Shown here: in pieces, positions 6,192 to 10,688 of the stretch | Numbering within the stretch: the first letter of the stretch is position 1 | Layout: every line of letters starts with the position of its first letter | Assembly: GCA_036337765.1 (NCBI GenBank) | Contig: JAYZDP010000065.1 | Location: forward strand, 1-10,688 | Source of the DNA: JAYZDP01 sp036337765 | GTDB taxonomy: Bacteria; Acidobacteriota; Thermoanaerobaculia; Multivoradales; Multivoraceae | Length of the DNA: 10,688 nt | Direction: 5' to 3' | Translations under genes and position numbers: made by a program | Notes under the pieces: model-generated | What the model was told of the DNA's origin: nothing | Seen by the model: the letters and a program-made list of their open reading frames with translations, nothing else | Databases searched by the model: none

Positions 6192-6785
6192 CTACGCCGG
6201 CCTGTGTTTGGCGACTTCCCAGCCTCTCGAGCCCAGGGTATCTCCCGCGAAGTCCAGCGGTCGCGGTTCGAGCTCGGTCGCCATCGTGTCGTTCCAGCGA
6301 TTGAGGTAGCCGAACAGCGACACGATGCCAACGATCTCAACGACCTCGTCGTCGTCGAAGTGCTCGGCGAGCGCCGCGAAGTGACTTGGCGTCGTCTGAT
6401 TCGGCACCAGGGCCGCGTCACGCGCCAAGCGCAGGGCGGCGCGCTCCCGGCCATCGAAGAGATCGCTGGTCTCGAAGTCCCAGACCCCTCGGATCTTCTC
6501 GCCGTCGTTGCCGGCGTGACTGGCAGAGTGGGATGTGTGGGCCTGACAGTAGCGACAGCCCGCCGCGTTCGACGCGGTGAGAGAGATCAGGTGCTTGAGC
6601 TGTGGCTCGATGCGACCCGGTCCGAGCACGGTGCGTGCGAAGGCCGAGAACGCCCGCAGCATCTCGGGGCGACGCGCCATGGTGAGAAAGCTGTTGGGGA
6701 CGAACCCCATCACCCCCTCGACCGCGGCGAAGACCGGCTCGAGCTCTGGCAGATCCTCCCGGCGCAGTGGGGCTATCGAGGCCAT
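6192..6785 (-). CDS. AhpD/carboxymuconolactone decarboxylase-like (CMD) protein
   Basis: A 197-residue all-helical CMD-family protein. It has PVFAAVEGVMGFVPNSFLTM then RRPEMLRAFS, the standard N-terminal half of peroxidase-related CMD proteins. The redox motif is CRYCQAH (Cys77, Cys80 and His83 counted from the ATG), the CxxCxxH of AhpD-type alkylhydroperoxidases. The rest (ISLTASNAAG before the motif; FDDDEVVEIVGIVSLFGYLN after it) fits the same fold. It may reduce peroxides through its cysteine pair or act on a quinone or lactone substrate; motif alone does not decide. The ATG at 6785 is chosen because the family homology begins there; an in-frame GTG at 6824 would add 13 residues that include part of the upstream repeat. 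No good SD is seen at either. It lies downstream of the binding-protein gene on the same strand, but a strong hairpin separates them, so it may have its own promoter. Confidence 0.87.
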   Translation of the reverse strand: MASIAPLRREDLPELEPVFAAVEGVMGFVPNSFLTMARRPEMLRAFSAFARTVLGPGRIEPQLKHLISLTASNAAGCRYCQAHTSHSASHAGNDGEKIRGVWDFETSDLFDGRERAALRLARDAALVPNQTTPSHFAALAEHFDDDEVVEIVGIVSLFGYLNRWNDTMATELEPRPLDFAGDTLGSRGWEVAKHRPA

Positions 6786-6816
6786 CGTCGTCCGCAACAG
6801 CTTCGGGGCACGGTGA

Positions 6817-6871
6817 GCGAGCACGCGCCGTCTGCGGCGCGCGAGCAGCGAACACGCGCCGTCCGCGACGC
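6817..6871. repeat. Two imperfect 24-nt direct repeats, 31 bp apart
   Basis: The segment 6817-6840 (GCGAGCACGCGCCGTC...) and the segment 6848-6871 (GCGAACACGCGCCGTC...) agree at 21 of 24 positions. The first copy also contains a perfect 7-bp inverted repeat with a TCTG loop (CGCGCCG at 6824-6830, CGGCGCG at 6835-6841). The 31-bp period is about three helical turns, as expected for tandem binding sites on one face of DNA just upstream of the AhpD-like gene. The GC-rich composition raises the chance of accidental similarity. Confidence 0.5.
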
Positions 6872-6880
6872 CGAAGACAA

Positions 6881-6920
6881 GCTGGAGAATCGAATGCTAC
6901 TCAGCATTCGATTCTTCAGC
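6881..6920 (-). terminator. Long hairpin at the end of the binding-protein gene
   Basis: AGAATCGAATGCT at 6886-6898 and AGCATTCGATTCT at 6903-6915 are exact reverse complements around a 4-nt loop. Pairing continues outward for five more positions (GCTGG with TCAGC, one mismatch or wobble), giving an 18-bp stem. The stop codon of the binding-protein gene (6916-6918) lies within the stem. The minus-strand tail is TTGTCTT, only partly T-rich, so it may be an imperfect terminator or an mRNA 3' stabiliser. Confidence 0.6.
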
Positions 6921-8130
6921 CGCCGTTGCCTTGCAGGTTCAGCCGCTCGCTCTCGCGCTGGATCTTGCGGATCCGCTCCTTGAGCTCCTCCTCCCGCCCC
7001 TCGCGCCACACGCGGTAGTCGACCAGGGCCCCATCGCGGATCATGTGGATGCGGGCGAACTTCTGCACGTTGCCCTCTTCGTCGAACTGAATGTTGCCGG
7101 TGACGCCCGTCAACGGATCCATGGCACGCATGCCCTTGAGGAACTCCTGTGCCAGGCTACTGCTCGAAGCCTTGAGCGCCGCACCGACGAGCAGCATCGA
7201 ATCGTAGCCGTGGCCGGCCCAGACGTCGGGCTCGCTGCCGAACTTCGCCTTGTAGGCGGCGACGAACTCGGCCATCGGAGAGGTCTCTGCAGCGGTGTCG
7301 AACGCCGACATGGTCAGATAGACGGCGTTGGCGGCGGGCCCGGCCTGTGCGATCACGTCTGGGTGAGTGAAGACGGAGGTCGTCATGACCCACTCTTTCT
7401 TGCCCTCGGTCAGGCCGTAGCCGCGCTCGCGGAGCGCCTTGAGGAGACCGACGATCTGTGGGTTGTAGGCGGCGATGAAGATTCCGCTGGGGGCGTAGCC
7501 CAGCGCTTTCTCGGCAACCGCCGCCGGGTCGTCATCGGAGGAGAACTCGACCGTCGCCGTGACGTTGCCGCCGTACTGACCGAATACGGTCGAGACCGCA
7601 TCCAACAGCGAACCGGTGAACACGCGGTCGCTGGCGTTGATGATCACCAGGTCGTTGACGTCGAGCGTCTCGGTGGCGAAATTCGCCATCGCGCTCGCTT
7701 CTTGGAGGTTGGTGAGCGAGATGCGGAAGAAAGTGCGGGAAATGCGAGAGAGCTCATCCGAAAGGGCGGTGGGAGTGATGAAGACGCGCCCTACCCGATC
7801 CGCTACCTCGGCGATGGCTAGAGCGTCCTCAGAGGAGATGCCGCCGACGACGCCGATCGCGCCGGCCGAGTACAGCGACTGCGCTACAGCGCCGGCGTCG
7901 CCGCCTGCGCCGCGAATGTCGAGGTTGAGAGTGTAGTTCTGGTCGGGATCAGCCTGCACCGCTTCGACGCCGAGATCGATTCCGTTGCGTATCGACGTCG
8001 CGACGGCTGGCGTGATGGTCGTGTCGTTGAGCACGACGCCGATGGTGACCGACCGGTCGGGCATACAGCCTGCCAGGAGCAGAGCCACGACGAGAACGAA
8101 AAAGATCTGTAGGGTCGTGATTCGCTTCAT
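6916..8130 (-). CDS. ABC-type branched-chain amino-acid-like substrate-binding lipoprotein
   Basis: A 404-residue periplasmic binding protein of the LivJ/LivK (Peripla_BP_6) type. The N-terminus is MKRITTLQIFFVLVVALLLA with lipobox L19-A20-G21-C22, so it is secreted, lipidated at Cys22 and membrane-tethered. The two-lobe fold is recognisable: SVTIGVVLNDTT (strand 1), AIGVVGGISSEDALAIAEVA, VFITPTALSDEL, then a second lobe with DLVIINASDRVF, GIFIAAYNPQIVGLLKALRE and EPDVWAGHGYDSMLLVGAAL. It ends VTGNIQFDEEGNVQKFARIH, typical of Liv-type proteins, plus a charged helical tail (EEELKERIRKIQRESERL). Family ligands include branched-chain amino acids, amides, urea and aromatic acids, so the ligand is open. 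No Liv permease or ATPase gene is next to it in the window. A GGAGG at 8142-8146 lies 11 nt before the ATG, rather far, and is overlapped by a palindrome. Confidence 0.9.
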   Translation of the reverse strand: MKRITTLQIFFVLVVALLLAGCMPDRSVTIGVVLNDTTITPAVATSIRNGIDLGVEAVQADPDQNYTLNLDIRGAGGDAGAVAQSLYSAGAIGVVGGISSEDALAIAEVADRVGRVFITPTALSDELSRISRTFFRISLTNLQEASAMANFATETLDVNDLVIINASDRVFTGSLLDAVSTVFGQYGGNVTATVEFSSDDDPAAVAEKALGYAPSGIFIAAYNPQIVGLLKALRERGYGLTEGKKEWVMTTSVFTHPDVIAQAGPAANAVYLTMSAFDTAAETSPMAEFVAAYKAKFGSEPDVWAGHGYDSMLLVGAALKASSSSLAQEFLKGMRAMDPLTGVTGNIQFDEEGNVQKFARIHMIRDGALVDYRVWREGREEELKERIRKIQRESERLNLQGNGG

Positions 8131-8145
8131 GAGCTAGGTGGCCTC

Positions 8146-8160
8146 CGGCGCTAAGCGCCG
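8146..8160. repeat. 15-bp palindrome at the Shine-Dalgarno of the binding-protein gene
   Basis: CGGCGCT (8146-8152) and AGCGCCG (8154-8160) are exact reverse complements around one central base. On the minus strand it sits immediately upstream of, and by one base overlaps, the GGAGG of the lipoprotein gene. It could be a dimeric regulator site for the divergent pair. As RNA, a 1-nt loop cannot form as drawn, so the inner pairs would have to open, making a DNA operator more likely than a hairpin. Confidence 0.45.
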
Positions 8161-8303
8161 CAATCTTGCGCACTCTGCCGCGCGTCAAAACTCCACCCTA
8201 CCACCGGCCTTCGAATCGCCGTCGGCGCTCGGAATCGAACGAGTCGGGCATAATTGCGCCCCTCGCGCGGTCCTGGGCCAGTGCCGCCGCGCATCGACAC
8301 GCC
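8161..8303. promoter_or_regulatory. Divergent promoter region, lipoprotein and CoA-transferase genes
   Basis: The start codons of the divergent genes are 185 bp apart (8130 and 8316). A frame upstream of the CoA-transferase is open but has no family similarity and is treated as non-coding. The only AT-rich spot holds CATAAT at 8249-8254, a possible plus-strand -10, without a recognisable -35. It is flanked by GGGC (8246-8249) and GCCC (8258-8261). Confidence 0.3.
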
Positions 8304-8315
8304 GAGGAGATCGAG

Positions 8316-9518
8316 ATGGCGCAACGGGCCGACAACATCGCCGCGGGCCCCCTCACCGGGGTTCGGGTGCTGGATTTCTGCAGCTTCATCGCGGGCTCGT
8401 TCGGCGCCATGATGCTCGGCGACATGGGCGCCGACGTCGTCAAGGTCGAGCCGCTGACCGGCGATCCGTCGCGCACCTGGGGTCCGTTCATCGGCGGCGA
8501 GTCGAAGCTTTTTCAGGGCTGGAACCGCAGCAAGCGGAGCCTCGCCCTCGATCTGAAAGACTCCGCGGGCCAGGAAGTGGCGGCGGATCTGGTGCGCGGC
8601 GCGGACGTGGTGATGGTCAACTTTCGCCCGGGTGTCGCCGAGAGGCTCGGCATCGGTTACGACCAGCTGTGCGAGATCAACCCGTCGATCATCTATCTGT
8701 CCTCGACTGCGTTCGGCGACACCGGTCCGTACCGCCTGCGCCCCGGCTACGACCCCGTGCTGCAGTCGATGTCGGGGGCGGCGCGGGTACACGAGCGGAT
8801 GTGCCAGACCGTCCACATCTGCTCGGTCGCCGTGTCGGACTACCAGGCGGCGACCCTAGCGACCGGCGGAGTCTGTGCGGCGCTCTTTCACCGTGAGCGA
8901 ACCGGCGAGGGGCAGAAAATCGAGACGTCGCTTCTGCAGGCGGTGATGTCGGTGCAGTCGTCGTCTTTTATCCAGGCCCTCGAGCAGGAGGAGGACGCCG
9001 TCGGCGGGATCTACCCATACAAGATGTTCGCCGCCGCCGACGCGCCGGTCTTCGTGGCCTGCGGCACCAACCGGTTCTGGCAGCTCCTGTGTGACGAGCT
9101 CGGTCGGCCCGAGCTGGCCTCGGACGATCGCTACGACACGAACCCCAAGCGGGTGTGCGCCGCCGCAGAGCTCGAGGGGGTTTTGGCGCCGCTCTTCGCA
9201 GAGCGCTCGAGCGGGGAGTGGGAGGCCAAGCTCCTCGAGCGGGGCGTTCCCTGCGCCGCGGCGAGGACCTCGGCCGAGTTCTTCGACGATCCCCAGGTCG
9301 CGGCGCTCGAGATGAGCCAGGTGATCGAGCATTCGAGCATCGGTCCGCTGCGAGTGATGGGGCTGCCGATGAACTTCCGGTCGACTCCTGGAGCCATTCA
9401 GCGCGCGGCGCCGGTGCTGGGCGAGCACAGTCGCGAGGTGCTCGAGGAAGTCGGCCTCGACGGCGACCGAATCGACGGTCTCATCGCTGCCGGAGTGGTG
9501 GGCGTTGCCGGTAGCTGA
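8316..9518 (+). CDS. Class III (CaiB/BaiF family) CoA-transferase
   Basis: A 400-residue protein, the normal size for formyl-CoA transferase/CaiB-type enzymes, which move CoA between an acyl-CoA and a carboxylic acid. It starts GPLTGVRVLDFCSFIAGSFG followed by AMMLGDMGADVVKVEPLTGD, the family's nucleotide-binding-like N-terminus. It continues with WNRSKRSLALDLK (69-81) and NFRPGVAERLGIGYDQLCEI (102-121). The catalytic Asp that forms the aspartyl-CoA anhydride is most likely Asp175 in VAVSDYQAATLATGGVCAAL, matching Asp169 of characterised members. HRERTGEGQKIETSLLQA (192-209) closes the conserved part. The start is ATG 8316 with GAGGAGA 5 nt before it; upstream frame extension is not conserved. 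Neither donor nor acceptor can be identified. It is first in a run of three overlapping or nearly abutting genes. Confidence 0.92.
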   Translation: MAQRADNIAAGPLTGVRVLDFCSFIAGSFGAMMLGDMGADVVKVEPLTGDPSRTWGPFIGGESKLFQGWNRSKRSLALDLKDSAGQEVAADLVRGADVVMVNFRPGVAERLGIGYDQLCEINPSIIYLSSTAFGDTGPYRLRPGYDPVLQSMSGAARVHERMCQTVHICSVAVSDYQAATLATGGVCAALFHRERTGEGQKIETSLLQAVMSVQSSSFIQALEQEEDAVGGIYPYKMFAAADAPVFVACGTNRFWQLLCDELGRPELASDDRYDTNPKRVCAAAELEGVLAPLFAERSSGEWEAKLLERGVPCAAARTSAEFFDDPQVAALEMSQVIEHSSIGPLRVMGLPMNFRSTPGAIQRAAPVLGEHSREVLEEVGLDGDRIDGLIAAGVVGVAGS

Positions 9519-10107
9519 ATCCGCGCGCCTGGTGCTGATCCGGCACGGCGAGAGCCTTGCCAACGCCGAGCAGCGCTTCACGCGCGACGCCGAGGAGCCG
9601 CTGACGGCGCTCGGGACCCGGCAGGCGCGAGAGACCGGTGGGTTTCTTCGCGCGCACTTCGCGCCGGCGCGGCTGTATTCGAGCCCGTTCCGCAGGGCCT
9701 TCGACACGGCGACAGAGATCGGCCGTCACTTCGATCTCGAGCCGGTAGTTGTCGACGACCTGCGGGAGCAGGACTTCGGTATCTACCGGGGGAGGCCCTA
9801 CGGCGACCTCTACGGCCAACACCCGGCGGGTAGCGTCGAGCGCTGGGATCACCTGCCGGAGGGCGGCGAGAGGCTGCGCGAAGTCGCGAAGCGGGCCGGC
9901 TCGGTGCTGGATCAGCTGGCAGAGGAGCATGTTGGCGAGCAGGTCCTCGTGATCAGCCACGGCGGCGTCATGTCGGCGCTGCGGGCGTGGGTGCGCAACG
10001 ACTTCAGCAGCCCGCCGGTGCCGACGCGCAACGCCTGGGGCTACGTCCTGCACGGGATGCACGCGGCCTACGAGGGGCCCTTCGAGCTCGACGAGCTCAG
10101 CGGCTGA
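9505..10107 (+). CDS. Histidine phosphatase superfamily protein (phosphoglycerate mutase-like)
   Basis: A 200-residue protein with a complete histidine phosphatase active site. RHGES (13-17) carries the phosphorylated His14 and Arg13. SSPFRRAFDTA (59-69) gives the second Arg; EQDFGIYRG (88-96) gives the acid/base Glu; and VISHGGVMSAL (149-159) carries His152. PEGGER (119-124) is the usual loop preceding the C-terminal helix. It hydrolyses or moves phosphate on a small molecule; the family is too broad to name the substrate. The start is TTG at 9505, overlapping the end of the CoA-transferase by 14 nt, with GGAG 9 nt upstream. Starting later would delete the strand leading into RHGES. Translational coupling with the upstream gene is likely, so the two may act in one pathway. 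Confidence 0.9.
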   Translation: MPVAESARLVLIRHGESLANAEQRFTRDAEEPLTALGTRQARETGGFLRAHFAPARLYSSPFRRAFDTATEIGRHFDLEPVVVDDLREQDFGIYRGRPYGDLYGQHPAGSVERWDHLPEGGERLREVAKRAGSVLDQLAEEHVGEQVLVISHGGVMSALRAWVRNDFSSPPVPTRNAWGYVLHGMHAAYEGPFELDELSG

Positions 10108-10117
10108 CGGCGATCCC

Positions 10118-10688
10118 GTGTCGACGATTGGCTTGCCCGCGGCGTTGGTGTTTCTCTTCTGGGCCGTACTATTCGCGCAGCGCACGCGGCGCTTTCCCAG
10201 CGACCATTTTCTCCAGCGGGCTGCGGAGGGGACTGCCGGTTCAGTGGTGGCGATCGTCCCTGCTCGCAACGAGGCCGAGGTCCTGCGCGACTCGTTGTCG
10301 TCGCTTCTGGCCCAGGACCATCCCGAGTTCCGGGTCGTGCTGGTCGACGACAACTCGACCGACGGGACCTCCCGGGTCGCCAGCGAGATCGGAGCTGCGT
10401 CCGAAGTGGGCATGGAGGTGGTCGCGGCCGGGCACAAACCGGCGGGCTGGGCGGGCAAGGTGTTTGCGCAGAGCCGGGGGCTCGCCCACGTTCTGGGCTC
10501 CGGACCGGCACCGGATTGGCTGCTACTCACCGATGCCGACATCCGCCACCCGCCGGACTCGGTCACGAGTCTTCTCGCCAAGGCCCGGCGTGGCGGCTAC
10601 GACCTGGTGTCGGTCATGGCGCGCCTGCACGCGGCGTCGTTCTTCGAACGCCTCCTCATTCCACCTTTCGTCTACTTCTTCCATCTCC
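10118..10688 (+). CDS. hpnB: HpnB-like family 2 glycosyltransferase (3' end outside window)
   Basis: The first 190 residues of a membrane-associated GT2 enzyme. An N-terminal membrane helix (LPAALVFLFWAVLFAQR) precedes SVVAIVPARNEAEVLRDSLS, then VVLVDDNSTDGTSRVA with the nucleotide-sugar-binding DD, GHKPAGWAGKVFAQSRGL, and LLLTDADIRHPPDSVTSL with the DxD metal site. The visible part ends VSVMARLHAASFFERLLIPP FVYFF. The PAGWxGK, TDADIxHxPD and MARL...ERLLIPxFVxFF combination is what is known from hopanoid-biosynthesis-associated HpnB proteins, which are better known from gene context than from assay. GTG at 10118, 10 nt after the phosphatase stop, is the earliest plausible start and begins the membrane helix; no strong SD is seen, suggesting coupling. 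If the name is right, squalene-hopene cyclase or other hpn genes may follow outside the window. Confidence 0.75.
   Translation, partial: MSTIGLPAALVFLFWAVLFAQRTRRFPSDHFLQRAAEGTAGSVVAIVPARNEAEVLRDSLSSLLAQDHPEFRVVLVDDNSTDGTSRVASEIGAASEVGMEVVAAGHKPAGWAGKVFAQSRGLAHVLGSGPAPDWLLLTDADIRHPPDSVTSLLAKARRGGYDLVSVMARLHAASFFERLLIPPFVYFFHL

Noticed and set aside
6817..6920. CRISPR array or integron attC site
   Set aside because: Only two imperfect repeats are present with 7 nt between them, and the adjacent hairpin is unrelated in sequence. No cas or integrase gene is near.
5292..6983. 563-codon plus-strand open frame running through the permease gene and into the AhpD-like gene
   Set aside because: It crosses two genes on different strands and starts in another frame of the permease. 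The product is Arg/Gly-rich with no domain pattern.
8166..8315. 50-residue N-terminal extension of the CoA-transferase
   Set aside because: The extension is Arg-rich and unlike the family. The ATG at 8316 has a GAGGAGA SD at the right distance and begins just before the conserved GPLTGVRVLD.
9481..10581. 366-codon minus-strand open frame opposite the phosphatase and glycosyltransferase
   Set aside because: Both plus-strand genes have intact active-site motifs; the opposing frame shows none and is a compositional shadow.
1..10688. tRNA, rRNA, riboswitch or transposase genes
   Set aside because: No cloverleaf, conserved rRNA segment, riboswitch core or transposase motif was noticed on either strand by reading. 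A covariance-model scan was not possible here.

Overview
The window looks like a GC-rich bacterial chromosome segment. No rRNA, tRNA, phage or insertion-sequence genes are visible. Protein families (SCP2-type thiolase, an HMG-CoA synthase-like/DUF35 fusion, class III CoA-transferase, AhpD-like protein, DUF3108-like protein, HpnB-like glycosyltransferase) suggest a metabolically versatile soil or marine Gram-negative, perhaps of the Myxococcota/Binatota/deltaproteobacterial kind. That placement is inference only: there is no phylogenetic marker here.

Layout. (1) 1-1045 is a decaying region on the minus strand. It holds a clearly broken multicopper oxidase gene (about 200-875), recognisable at both ends but frameshifted and missing most of its middle, and beyond it a possible signal-peptide start (1-63) with a Shine-Dalgarno but no normal start codon. 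(2) 1046-1768 (+) is a lone secreted DUF3108-like protein. (3) 5256 down to 1817 (-) is a compact three-gene unit: SAM-dependent methyltransferase, HMG-CoA synthase-like protein fused to a zinc-ribbon/OB (DUF35) domain, and SCP2-type thiolase, closed by a hairpin terminator at 1769-1795. (4) 5299-6177 (+) is an EamA/DMT permease, divergent from the methyltransferase with 42 bp between start codons. (5) 8130 down to 6192 (-) holds a branched-chain amino-acid-type substrate-binding lipoprotein and, downstream, an AhpD/carboxymuconolactone-decarboxylase-like protein. The 130 bp between them contains a very strong hairpin and a tandem repeat. (6) 8316-10688 (+) is a tightly packed run: class III (CaiB/BaiF) CoA-transferase, histidine-phosphatase family protein, and an HpnB-like glycosyltransferase cut by the window end.

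How it fits together. The thiolase and the HMGCS-like/DUF35 fusion resemble the archaeal thiolase-HMGCS-DUF35 assembly, in which DUF35 bridges the two enzymes and lets the acyl-CoA intermediate pass. Here DUF35 is fused to the HMGCS-like subunit, and that subunit has Ser where HMG-CoA synthases carry the nucleophilic Cys. The complex may therefore do different acyl-CoA chemistry or use the fused protein as a scaffold. This is the strongest candidate for something undescribed.

Three first-in-transcript genes without a good Shine-Dalgarno (1046, 5256, 5299) each have a TANNNT -10-like hexamer 6-8 nt before the start codon, a pattern expected of leaderless transcription. Genes inside transcription units mostly have recognisable Shine-Dalgarno sequences.
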